From the NCBI RefSeq assembly GCF_007197735.1, contig NZ_CP041637.1, positions 868,001 through 932,000 on the forward strand: a DNA stretch of 64,000 nt, read 5' to 3'. The stretch is from Formosa sediminum. GTDB lineage: Bacteria; Bacteroidota; Bacteroidia; Flavobacteriales; Flavobacteriaceae. Positions 35,314 through 43,841 of the stretch are shown here, in pieces. Each line of letters opens with the position of its first letter. Positions within the stretch are counted from its first letter, which is position 1. The notes beneath the pieces are model-generated. The model was not told the DNA's origin and made no database searches. It saw only the letters and a program-made list of their open reading frames with translations. The position numbers and the translations under genes were made by a program.

Positions 35314-37176
35314 ATGAAACAAATTTTATACTCTATTTTTGGATTACTTTTTCTCCTTACTTCTTGTAAATCTACAGAAAGTATAACAGAAACAAATAGT
35401 AGTTCAAGCACAGATCCTACGTATTGGCAACAACATGTAGATTATACCATGGATATCGATATGGATGTTAAAACCTATCAATATAAAGGTGTTCAAAAAT
35501 TAGTATATACCAACAACTCACCAGATGTATTAACAAGTGTATACTATCATTTATTTTTAAATGCTTTCCAACCAGGGAGTGAAATGGATGCACGTTTACA
35601 AAATATAGAAGATCCAGATGGCAGAATGGTAGAAAACGGTAAGAGTAGAATTGCAGCTTTAAAACCAGATGAAATTGGTTACATTAATGTAAAATCACTT
35701 AAACAAGATGGTAAATCTATTTCGTATGAAACCGTTGGAACTATTCTTGAAGTAAAATTAGAAAAACCTATTCAACCTGGGGATCAAGTAATTTTTGAAA
35801 TGGATTTTGATGCACAAGTACCTCTTCAAATTCGTCGTTCTGGAAGAAATAATAAAGAAGGTGTAGCATTATCTATGACACAATGGTACCCAAAATTAGC
35901 TGAATATGATTTTGAAGGTTGGCATGCAGATCCTTATATAGGAAGAGAATTTCATGGTGTATGGGGAAATTTTGATGTCACTATACACATTGATAAAAAC
36001 TATACTGTTGGAGGTACAGGTTACTTACAAAACCCTAACGAAATCGGACATGGTTACGAAACCGAAACTGTAAAAGAAACTAAAAAGGATAAATTATCTT
36101 GGCATTTTATAGCTCCAAACGTACACGATTTTACTTGGGCTGCAGACCCAGAATATGTACACGATATTATGGAAGTACCAAACGGTCCGGTATTACATTT
36201 TTTCTATAAAAACAATCCAAAAATTGCTGAAAACTGGAAAAAATTACAACCTAAAGCTGTAGAACTAATGCAGTATTTTAGTACAGAAATTGGACAGTAC
36301 CCTTATGATCAATATTCTATCATACAAGGTGGAGACGGTGGTATGGAATACGCCATGTGTACGCTTATTACAGGAGAACGTAAATTTGGTAGTTTAGTAG
36401 GTGTTACAGCGCACGAAATGGCACATACGTGGTTTCAATTCTTATTAGCTTCAAACGAATCTAAACACGAATGGATGGACGAAGGTTTTACCAGTTACAT
36501 TAGCGATCAAGCCATGAATGTAATTATGGATGAGAATAAAGCAAACCCTTCAGAAGGGGCATATCGTGGATATTATTATTTAGTAAAATCTGGTAAAGAA
36601 CAGCCACAATCTACACATTCTGACCGTTACGATTGTAATATGGCTTATAGTATAGCCGCTTATAATAAAGGAGAAGTATTCTTGTCTCAATTAGGTTATG
36701 TTATTGGACAAGACAACCTAAAAAAGACCCTTAAAAAATACTTTACAGATTTTTCTTTTAAACACCCAAGACCTATAGATATTATACGCTCTGCCGAAAA
36801 AACATCTGGGTTAGAATTAGATTGGTATTTAACAGATTGGACACAAACCACAAATACCATAGATTACGGTATTAGCTCTGTAGAAGATTCTGGAAGTGCT
36901 ACTAAAGTTACTTTAGAGCGCATCGGCTTAATGCCAATGCCTTTAGATATTGAAGTAACTTTTACAAACGGAACTAAAAAACAATACTACATTCCGTTAA
37001 CCATGATGCGAGGCGAAAAACCAGCAGAAACTCCTAGAACACAATTAAAAGATTGGGCTTGGGCATATCCTACATATACATTTACTATTGATACGACACA
37101 AGGGAATATTAAACAAATACAAATAGATCCTAAAGGTTTAATGGCAGATGTAAATAAAGAAAATAACACACATTAA
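35314..37176 (+). CDS. M1-family metallopeptidase lipoprotein
   Basis: A 620-residue lipoprotein (lipobox LTSC, Cys17). The zinc site is HEMAH at 367-371 with the third ligand Glu390 in EWMDEGFTSY, 19 residues after the second His, as in M1 aminopeptidases. The substrate N-terminus motif reads GGDGGMEYAMCTLITGE (a GxMEN variant with Tyr for Asn). The N-terminal beta domain spans about 35-250. It probably trims peptides in the periplasm. It has its own transcript, bounded by terminators at 35262-35294 and 37205-37249. Confidence 0.9.
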   Translation: MKQILYSIFGLLFLLTSCKSTESITETNSSSSTDPTYWQQHVDYTMDIDMDVKTYQYKGVQKLVYTNNSPDVLTSVYYHLFLNAFQPGSEMDARLQNIEDPDGRMVENGKSRIAALKPDEIGYINVKSLKQDGKSISYETVGTILEVKLEKPIQPGDQVIFEMDFDAQVPLQIRRSGRNNKEGVALSMTQWYPKLAEYDFEGWHADPYIGREFHGVWGNFDVTIHIDKNYTVGGTGYLQNPNEIGHGYETETVKETKKDKLSWHFIAPNVHDFTWAADPEYVHDIMEVPNGPVLHFFYKNNPKIAENWKKLQPKAVELMQYFSTEIGQYPYDQYSIIQGGDGGMEYAMCTLITGERKFGSLVGVTAHEMAHTWFQFLLASNESKHEWMDEGFTSYISDQAMNVIMDENKANPSEGAYRGYYYLVKSGKEQPQSTHSDRYDCNMAYSIAAYNKGEVFLSQLGYVIGQDNLKKTLKKYFTDFSFKHPRPIDIIRSAEKTSGLELDWYLTDWTQTTNTIDYGISSVEDSGSATKVTLERIGLMPMPLDIEVTFTNGTKKQYYIPLTMMRGEKPAETPRTQLKDWAWAYPTYTFTIDTTQGNIKQIQIDPKGLMADVNKENNTH

Positions 37177-37204
37177 GCTTAAAAAACTTAAGCAAATCAT
37201 AATT

Positions 37205-37249
37205 AATAACGCATGTTTATACATTTGTAAAAAACATGCGTTATTTTTA
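37205..37249 (+). terminator. Terminator after the M1 peptidase gene
   Basis: A perfect 14-bp stem (AATAACGCATGTTT and complement) with a 13-base loop, ending in TTATTTTTAT. Confidence 0.75.
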
Positions 37250-37266
37250 TATAAAATTATTTTAAA

Positions 37267-38673
37267 ATGAATTTAAATTCAGCACTATATACAGATTTAT
37301 ATCAACTTGCCATGGGGCAAGCTTACTTTTTAAAAGGCAAACACAAAGTAAGCGCTACTTTCGATTATTTTTTTAGGAAAATCCCTTTTGAAGGTGGTTA
37401 CGTCTTATTTTCAGGATTAGAAGAAGTCTTAGATTGGCTAGAAACTGTTGCTTTTTCTGAAGAAGATATAGCGTATTTAGTCGCACAAGGTTTCAATTCA
37501 GATTATATAGAATATTTAAAACAGTTTAAATTTACAGGGCACATTCAAAGCATGGATGAAGGTGAAGTAATATTTCCTTTTAGCCCCATATTAACTGTTA
37601 CCGGATCTATTATTGAATGTCAAATTATCGAAACCTTTATTTTAAACAGTTTAAATTTTCAATCTTTAATAGCAACTAAAGCTAGTAGAATTAGGTTTAT
37701 TGCTGGAAAAGATAAAAGTTTAGCAGAATTTGGTTTACGCCGTGCACAAGGTTTTGCAGGAATACAAGCTTCTCGTGCTTCGTACATTGGTGGATTCGAC
37801 TATACTTCAAATGTCCTAGCAGGTAAAGTATTTAATATTCCGGTTTCTGGAACTATGGCACATGCCTACATACAAAGTTACGACGATGAGCTAACTGCAT
37901 TTAGAGATTTTGCCGAAACCAGACCCGTAAACTGTGTGCTTTTAGTAGATACTTACGATACTTTAAAAAGAGGTGTTCCTAATGCTATTATTGTCGCTAA
38001 AGAAATGGAAGCTCGTGGTGAAAAATTACTTGGCATTCGTTTAGATAGTGGAGATTTAGCATACATCTCTAAAGCTGCGAGAAAGCAATTAGACGACGCT
38101 GGTTTAGACTATGTAAAAATTGCTGCATCCAATCAATTAGACGAACACGTAATTAGAAGTTTAAAAGAACAAGAAGCACAAATAGACATTTATGGTGTGG
38201 GTACTAATTTAGTGGTGGGTAAGGAAAATGCCGCTTTAGATGGTGTATACAAACTTTGTAGTTTTAACGATACCCCACGAATTAAAATTTCTGAAAATTT
38301 AAAAAAAATGAATTTTCCAGGAAAAAAACAAGTGTATCGTTATATGAATGAAGACGGCCTCTATATAGCAGATGCTATTACATTAGAGCATTTAGATGCG
38401 CCAAAATCTATGGCACACCCTTTTGAAACACACAAACGTATGCCTATAGAATATACCTCGGTAAGACCATTATTACACGATGTAATGCGTGACGGAAAAC
38501 GTGTGCGTACAAAAAAACCATTATCGGAGTTAATTAAAATTGCAGAAGAAAACCTTTCTAAATTACCTGTAGAGCATAAACGTTTTGCAAATCCTCACGT
38601 ATATAAAGTAGGCTTAAGTCCGGAATTAGAACAACTTAGAGATCAGTTAAAAAAAGATAAATTAGAAGCGTAA
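37267..38673 (+). CDS. pncB: Nicotinate phosphoribosyltransferase
   Basis: A 468-residue NAD-salvage enzyme that joins nicotinate with PRPP to form nicotinate mononucleotide. LYTDLYQLAMGQAYF is the family N-terminus. The central phosphoribosyl barrel has EFGLRRAQG, the catalytic-His segment GTMAHAYIQSY, IRLDSGDLAY and YGVGTNLV. Its last base overlaps the start of pncA, and pncA supplies its substrate, so the two form a compact nicotinamide recycling unit. Confidence 0.93.
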   Translation: MNLNSALYTDLYQLAMGQAYFLKGKHKVSATFDYFFRKIPFEGGYVLFSGLEEVLDWLETVAFSEEDIAYLVAQGFNSDYIEYLKQFKFTGHIQSMDEGEVIFPFSPILTVTGSIIECQIIETFILNSLNFQSLIATKASRIRFIAGKDKSLAEFGLRRAQGFAGIQASRASYIGGFDYTSNVLAGKVFNIPVSGTMAHAYIQSYDDELTAFRDFAETRPVNCVLLVDTYDTLKRGVPNAIIVAKEMEARGEKLLGIRLDSGDLAYISKAARKQLDDAGLDYVKIAASNQLDEHVIRSLKEQEAQIDIYGVGTNLVVGKENAALDGVYKLCSFNDTPRIKISENLKKMNFPGKKQVYRYMNEDGLYIADAITLEHLDAPKSMAHPFETHKRMPIEYTSVRPLLHDVMRDGKRVRTKKPLSELIKIAEENLSKLPVEHKRFANPHVYKVGLSPELEQLRDQLKKDKLEA

Positions 38674-39278
38674 TGAAAGCACTTATTCTTGTAGACATTC
38701 AAAACGATTTTTTACCTGGCGGAACCCTTGCAGTCGCTCAAGGAGATGAGATAATTCCATTAATAAATAAAATACAAACTAAGTTTGATTTGGTAGTAGC
38801 ATCGCAAGATTGGCATCCCGAAAATCATGCGAGTTTTGCAAGCAATCACAAAAATAAATCGGCCTTCGAACTTATTCAATTAAACGGTCAAGATCAGGTA
38901 TTATGGCCCAATCATTGTGTGCAAGGTAGTAATGGAGCTAAATTTTCTTCAAATTTGAATACTGATGCTGTAGCTGCTATTTTTAGAAAAGGAATGCATA
39001 AAAACGTAGATAGTTATAGTGCTTTTTTTGATAATAATAAAACCCAACACACCGGTTTAGAAGGCTATTTAAAAAGTATGGACGTTTCAGAAGTGTATGT
39101 TTGTGGACTTGCAGCCGATTATTGTGTGTACTTTACAGCTAAAGATGCACAACATTTAGGCTTTAAAACCTATTATATTACAGATGCAACACGTTATATC
39201 TCTAAGGAAGTATATAACACAGCCATATTAGATTTAAAACAACGTGGCGTTACTTTATTAACTAGTGACGAAATATAA
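38673..39278 (+). CDS. pncA: Nicotinamidase
   Basis: A 201-residue cysteine hydrolase that converts nicotinamide to nicotinate. The catalytic Asp10 is in ALILVDIQNDFLPGG, metal ligands are in SQDWHPENHASF, Lys is in FRKGMHKNVDSYSAF, and the nucleophilic Cys is in VCGLAADYCVYFTA. It overlaps pncB by one base and is followed after 3 bp by rnpA, so it lies inside a tight operon. Confidence 0.95.
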   Translation: MKALILVDIQNDFLPGGTLAVAQGDEIIPLINKIQTKFDLVVASQDWHPENHASFASNHKNKSAFELIQLNGQDQVLWPNHCVQGSNGAKFSSNLNTDAVAAIFRKGMHKNVDSYSAFFDNNKTQHTGLEGYLKSMDVSEVYVCGLAADYCVYFTAKDAQHLGFKTYYITDATRYISKEVYNTAILDLKQRGVTLLTSDEI

Positions 39279-39281
39279 TGT

Positions 39282-39662
39282 ATGAAACACACTTACGGAA
39301 AAACCGAAAAACTTAAAAGCAAAATAACAATAGAAAAACTCTTTTCTGAAGGGAAATCTGTATCAGCTTATCCGTTACGCTTAGTGTATTTAAAAACCAA
39401 TTTTGAAGATGATGTAACTATAAAAGCTGGTGTATCTGTAAGTAAACGTCATTTTAAATTAGCTGTACACAGAAATCGAATAAAACGGCTATTAAGAGAA
39501 GCTTACAGATTAAATAAAAATGCACACTTTAGTACGATTTCATCTCAATATGCGTTTATGATTTTATATTTTGGTAAAGACGTTCCTAATTACAACTTTG
39601 TTGAAAAGAAAGTAAATACCTTATTTGAAAAATTTACAAAAGCTGAAGCCAACAATCTATAA
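39282..39662 (+). CDS. rnpA: Ribonuclease P protein component
   Basis: A 126-residue basic protein that binds the RNase P RNA and helps cut tRNA 5' leaders. The signature SVSKRHFKLAVHRNRIKRLLREAYR contains the conserved RNR-type RNA-binding helix (named by residues about 52-74). It is placed between pncA and the S41 protease gene rather than beside rpmH and dnaA, the arrangement outside Bacteroidota. The preceding gap is 3 bp, so translation is coupled. Confidence 0.93.
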   Translation: MKHTYGKTEKLKSKITIEKLFSEGKSVSAYPLRLVYLKTNFEDDVTIKAGVSVSKRHFKLAVHRNRIKRLLREAYRLNKNAHFSTISSQYAFMILYFGKDVPNYNFVEKKVNTLFEKFTKAEANNL

Positions 39663-39695
39663 CCTCTAACATTTGAAATTAAAACCGTTTTATAC

Positions 39696-41333
39696 ATGAA
39701 AACATTACTTAAAAAAAAGATTCTAATTCCTGTTTTTGCGGTTGCTATATTTTTTTCTACAACCGGATTTCAAAACGATTTTTTTGAAATTGCTAAGCAA
39801 ATTGAAATATTTACAACACTGTACAAAGAGCTTAACATGAATTATGTAGATGAAACCAATCCAGCAAAATTAATGGATACGGCTATAAAAAGCATGTTAA
39901 ACGATTTAGACCCGTATACCACATTTATGAATGAACAAGATGTAGAAGCGGCTAGAATAAATAATACAGGAGATTATACAGGTATTGGAGCGCGTGTAAA
40001 AACACTTAAAGATAAATTAGTAATTGTAGAGCCTTATAAAGATTACCCAGCAGATAAAGCGGGCTTAAAAGCTGGAGACGAAATTATTAAAGTTGGTAAT
40101 ATTAACTTAGAAACATTTAAAGATGATAAAGGCGATTTATTAAAAGGAACTTCTGGTAGCAGTATAGAAGTTACATATAAACGCCAAGGTAAAACCCAAA
40201 CTGCAACCATAAATAGGGCAGAAGTAGAGATTAATGCGGTCCCGTATTTTTCTATGATTAATGAAGAAACAGGCTACATCGTACTTAGTCAGTTTAATAG
40301 TAAAGCATCTTCACAAACTACATATGCTGTAAAAGATTTAAAAGCACAAGGTGCTAAAAATATCATTTTAGATTTAAGAGACAATCCGGGTGGTTTATTG
40401 CATGAAGCTGTAAATGTGGTAAATATTTTTGTGCCTAAAGCCCAGTTGGTGGTAACTACTAAATCTAAGGTCAAAAAATTTAATAAAACCTATTATACGC
40501 AAAAAGAAGCTTTAGATGTAGAAATACCTCTTGTAGTATTAATAAATGGTCGTAGTGCTTCTGCTAGTGAAATTGTTGCTGGTACGCTTCAGGATTTAGA
40601 TCGCGCTGTCATTATAGGTTCTCGTAGTTTTGGTAAAGGATTAGTGCAACGTCCAAAACAATTAACTTACGGTACACAACTTAAACTAACAATATCTAGA
40701 TATTATACACCCTCAGGACGTTGTATACAGGCGTTAGACTATTGGCACAGAGACGAAAAAGGAGATGCCGTAAGAATTGCACAAGAAAATTATCATGAAT
40801 TTAAAACTAAAAATGGCAGACCCGTGTTTGATGGTGGTGGAGTGTTACCAGACGAGGTGTTAGAAATTTCAAAAACGTCAGCTATATCTACTGCTATTTT
40901 AAACAAAGATTTTATTTTCGATTACGCCACTACTTACTATTATGCGCATCCAAATCTTAAAAATATTGAAGATTTTAAATTCACAGATTCAGATTTTAAT
41001 GCTTTTAAAAAGTTTTTAAAAACTAATAATTTTAATTTCGAAACCGAAACTGAAAAAGCATTAACTAAAGCCTTTGAAAGCGCAAAAAAAGAAGGCTTAG
41101 ACGATAATATTGAAAAGGATTACAATACACTTATCAACAATCTAAATACCTCAAAAATAAAGGGTATAGACGAAAACAAGGCACAATTATCGAGTTTATT
41201 AACAGACGAAATTGTAAAACGTTACGCCTATAGAGAAGGTGTTTACGATTACTACAAAACCAATAATCCAGAAATTAAACGCGCTACCGAAATTTTAAGC
41301 AATACCACTACCTATGGTAAATTTTTAAATTAA
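39696..41333 (+). CDS. C-terminal processing peptidase (S41 family)
   Basis: A 545-residue envelope protease. A hydrophobic N-terminus (about 8-24) acts as signal or anchor. The PDZ domain covers about 85-175 (GDYTGIGARVKTL, PADKAGLKAGDEIIKVG). The S41 catalytic part has Ser289 in GRSASASEI and Lys314 in SFGKGLVQRP, the Ser-Lys dyad spacing of CtpA/CtpB. A C-terminal helical extension (about 400-545) follows. It probably trims tails of exported proteins. It is last in the pncB-pncA-rnpA operon and overlaps the convergent GNAT gene by 4 bp. Confidence 0.92.
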   Translation: MKTLLKKKILIPVFAVAIFFSTTGFQNDFFEIAKQIEIFTTLYKELNMNYVDETNPAKLMDTAIKSMLNDLDPYTTFMNEQDVEAARINNTGDYTGIGARVKTLKDKLVIVEPYKDYPADKAGLKAGDEIIKVGNINLETFKDDKGDLLKGTSGSSIEVTYKRQGKTQTATINRAEVEINAVPYFSMINEETGYIVLSQFNSKASSQTTYAVKDLKAQGAKNIILDLRDNPGGLLHEAVNVVNIFVPKAQLVVTTKSKVKKFNKTYYTQKEALDVEIPLVVLINGRSASASEIVAGTLQDLDRAVIIGSRSFGKGLVQRPKQLTYGTQLKLTISRYYTPSGRCIQALDYWHRDEKGDAVRIAQENYHEFKTKNGRPVFDGGGVLPDEVLEISKTSAISTAILNKDFIFDYATTYYYAHPNLKNIEDFKFTDSDFNAFKKFLKTNNFNFETETEKALTKAFESAKKEGLDDNIEKDYNTLINNLNTSKIKGIDENKAQLSSLLTDEIVKRYAYREGVYDYYKTNNPEIKRATEILSNTTTYGKFLN

Positions 41334-41776
41334 GGTTTTAAAAGCATTGCTATATGCGGAATACCATCTTCTAAATAGGGCTCTGAAACAGTTTTAAAAC
41401 CTAAAGACATATAAAAAGATTCTAAATATTTTTGTGCAGAAATTTTAATTACTGTTTCATTAAAGTGCTCGTTTATAGCGTGTATTGAGGCATTCATAAT
41501 CTCGAAACCATATTTATGTTTACGCTCGGTTTCTTTTACAATAACACGACCAATACTTGCATTTTCAAAATAATCGCCAGATCTAAAAACTCTAGTATAT
41601 GCTACTAATTGGTTGTGTTTAAAACCTAAAACATGTAATGCTTTATTATCTTTTCCGTCTATATCTTGATAGACACAGTCTTGTTCAACTACAAAAACTT
41701 CACTTCTTAACTGCAATAAAGCATATAATTCGTGTATATTAAGTTCATTAAAATATTTAATTGTAAAGCTTATCAT
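41330..41776 (-). CDS. GNAT-family N-acetyltransferase (ElaA-like)
   Basis: A 148-residue acetyltransferase of the GNAT fold. The N-terminal pattern LYALLQLRSEVFVVEQDCVYQDIDG is typical of ElaA proteins, and the acetyl-CoA loop lies in IGRVIVKETERKHKYG. The acceptor substrate is unknown. Its stop overlaps the stop of the convergent protease gene. It follows the CDF transporter gene by 3 bp, so the rpiB, CDF and GNAT genes likely form one transcript. Confidence 0.88.
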   Translation of the reverse strand: MISFTIKYFNELNIHELYALLQLRSEVFVVEQDCVYQDIDGKDNKALHVLGFKHNQLVAYTRVFRSGDYFENASIGRVIVKETERKHKYGFEIMNASIHAINEHFNETVIKISAQKYLESFYMSLGFKTVSEPYLEDGIPHIAMLLKP

Positions 41777-41779
41777 GTT

Positions 41780-42691
41780 TTAATCTTGTACTATAATTTC
41801 TTTGGGATCTTGTTTATTAAATTCAGGCTGAATATTTACATGATTGATATTAAAATTATCATGTAATACAGTTTCAATTTGCAATAAGATATCATTAAAT
41901 TGAGTTAATGAAATATTTTCTTTAAAGTCTAAATGGGCTTCTAAATGTAACTCATCATCATTTAAGTTCCAGATATGTACATGGTGTAAGGTTTTTACTT
42001 TAGGCAGTTTATTTATAGTACGTACTACATCTTTAACATTTATATGAGAAGGCGTAAAAAGCATAAGCATTCGCGTGGAGGTTATTAACAAATCGTACCC
42101 TACCCAAATTAAGTATAATCCAATTAAAAAAGTAAGCACACTATCTACCCAAAACATCTCAAAATATTTCATTAGTAGTCCACCTATTAATACAGCAACA
42201 CTAGCCATCATATCTGTAAATAAATGGATATAAGCGCTCCTCATATTTAAATTAGATTTCGCATCGTTTTTTAATAACAAAACACTAAATCCGTTAGATA
42301 AAATACCTAAAATAGATAACCAAATTACTAAATTAGTACCTATAGGTTCGGGATTAAAAAAACGTTTATAAGCTTCAATAATTAATAAAATAGCAATAAC
42401 TATTAAAGTAGTAGCGTTAATAAATGCTGCTAAAATCTCGGCACGTTTATAACCAAATGTTCTACTAATAGAAGCCTTTTGTTTAGATAATCTTGTTGCG
42501 ACATAACTTACTATTAAAGAAACAACATCTGTAAAATTATGAAGCGCATCGCTTAATAAAGCTAAACTTCCAGAAATAAGACCTCCAATAACCTGACTTA
42601 AAGTTATAAGTACATTTAATAAAATAGAAATAATTAAGTTTCTACCTTTTAAATTAGGATGATTGTGAGTATGGTTATGAGCACTAGACAT
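41780..42691 (-). CDS. Cation diffusion facilitator metal exporter
   Basis: A 303-residue CDF-family transporter, probably exporting zinc or another divalent metal in exchange for protons. The N-terminus HNHTHNHPN is histidine-rich. Six helices span about 20-215; the first metal-site half is in LLSDALHNFTDV and the second in HLFTDMMASV, with the HxxxD pairs typical of CzcD/ZitB. A cytoplasmic C-terminal domain (about 225-295) has the His-rich LHHVHIWNLNDDELHLEAHL. It is tightly spaced between rpiB (no gap) and the GNAT gene. Confidence 0.92.
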   Translation of the reverse strand: MSSAHNHTHNHPNLKGRNLIISILLNVLITLSQVIGGLISGSLALLSDALHNFTDVVSLIVSYVATRLSKQKASISRTFGYKRAEILAAFINATTLIVIAILLIIEAYKRFFNPEPIGTNLVIWLSILGILSNGFSVLLLKNDAKSNLNMRSAYIHLFTDMMASVAVLIGGLLMKYFEMFWVDSVLTFLIGLYLIWVGYDLLITSTRMLMLFTPSHINVKDVVRTINKLPKVKTLHHVHIWNLNDDELHLEAHLDFKENISLTQFNDILLQIETVLHDNFNINHVNIQPEFNKQDPKEIIVQD

Positions 42692-43126
42692 TTAACATCC
42701 AATTGGAATTTTATTTACTCGGTTTTGGTGACGTCCACCTTCAAAAGCTGTCTCTAAAAATGCATCTACCATTTCTATAGCTTGTTGCTCGGCAGTGTAA
42801 CGCGCTGGAATACTTAATATGTTAGCATCATTATGTTGTCTGGCCAAAACAACAATTTCTTTAGTCCAACATAATGCAGAACGCACCGCTTGATGTTTAT
42901 TAGCTGTCATATTTGCTCCATTTCCACTTCCACAAATAATAATTCCAAAATCTACATCCTTATTAGTTACATCTGTAGCAACTGGATGAACAAAATCTGG
43001 GTAATCTACACTATCTGCTGCATCGGTTCCATAATTGTTAACAACGTATCCCTTTGCTTCTAAATGTTTTACGATTGCAAATTTATATTGTGTTCCTGCG
43101 TGATCATTTCCGATTGAAATTTTCAT
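42692..43126 (-). CDS. rpiB: Ribose-5-phosphate isomerase B
   Basis: A 144-residue isomerase linking ribose 5-phosphate and ribulose 5-phosphate in the pentose phosphate pathway. The signature NDHAG near residue 8, the CGSGNGANMTANK loop (active-site Cys in IIICGSGNG) and HNDANILSIPARY match RpiB. The stop is directly followed by the CDF gene start. The promoter box is at 43187-43194. Confidence 0.94.
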   Translation of the reverse strand: MKISIGNDHAGTQYKFAIVKHLEAKGYVVNNYGTDAADSVDYPDFVHPVATDVTNKDVDFGIIICGSGNGANMTANKHQAVRSALCWTKEIVVLARQHNDANILSIPARYTAEQQAIEMVDAFLETAFEGGRHQNRVNKIPIGC

Positions 43127-43186
43127 AATATTCTAGCTATTTTTAATTAAATTATATTGTAAATATGGTTAGATCTTTAAAGGTAG

Positions 43187-43194
43187 CAAAAGTA
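43187..43194 (-). promoter_or_regulatory. rpiB -7 box (TACTTTTG)
   Basis: The minus strand reads TACTTTTG (TAnnTTTG), 61 bp before the rpiB start. Confidence 0.5.
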
Positions 43195-43793
43195 CGAAAT
43201 GATGGTTAATAAACTACCTAAATGCCTAATAATTAAATACATTAACACGGTTAATATTTATTAAAAGTTACCTTAACTATACCATTTTTAAACGTTTATG
43301 TAACAATTGTTCATAAAAAGTATTTAAGTATTAATTAATTGTTAATATCTGTTCATTACTTTTTTAAACTTTTATTTTCAAATCTCGAATATTTTTTCAA
43401 CCAAAGTTTTCTAAATACACTCCAAAAATTTAACTCATTTTCTTTAGAAAAGTTTTTAGACCAAAATCGACGCATATAAACATCAAATTTCAATTTTTTT
43501 ATTAAAGATTTTATGTAAATTACAGTTATTAACAATTGTTGACAACCAAATAAAAGCTATTCAGAACAAACACTTTAAATAGGTAATAAGATGTTTACTT
43601 CATCCCTATAAACTGTAAATTAAATAGAATCAAAACAAAACTTAAAAAAGTTATACCAGTTATTAACAGACTATAATAAACATCATTTTATTTTAAATTT
43701 TAAAAAAGAAAAAAGGATTATTATATATATTGTTTATAACTGATTTTAAAGATTAATTTTAAACCAATAGTTAAACTTCTTATTAAAGAAACA

Positions 43794-43821
43794 TTGTTTT
43801 AGTTTTTAAAACGTAGCTTTG
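43794..43821 (+). promoter_or_regulatory. rnr promoter (TTG ... TAGCTTTG)
   Basis: TTG at 43794-43796 and TAGCTTTG at 43814-43821 match the Bacteroidota promoter, 20 bp before the ATG. Confidence 0.6.
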
Positions 43822-43841
43822 TTACAATACAAATGTAGATT

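Larger units (their letters stand above)
43127..43841. other. 715-bp intergenic region with repeated short palindromes
   Basis: A divergent gap between rpiB (minus) and rnr (plus), very AT-rich, with no coding frame. It contains the 10-bp palindrome AACAATTGTT twice (43302-43311 and 43531-43540), the word TTATTAACA twice (43526-43534 and 43660-43668), and related GTTAAT words. The rpiB and rnr promoters lie near its ends. The long unexplained centre may be a regulatory region; a replication-related role is only a weak possibility. Confidence 0.55.

Noticed and set aside
43127-43841. Candidate replication origin in the 715-bp AT-rich gap
   Set aside because: TTATTAACA differs from the DnaA consensus in two positions, only two copies are present, no dnaA or dnaN is nearby, and gene orientation does not switch clearly here. 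Kept only as a note in the gap finding.
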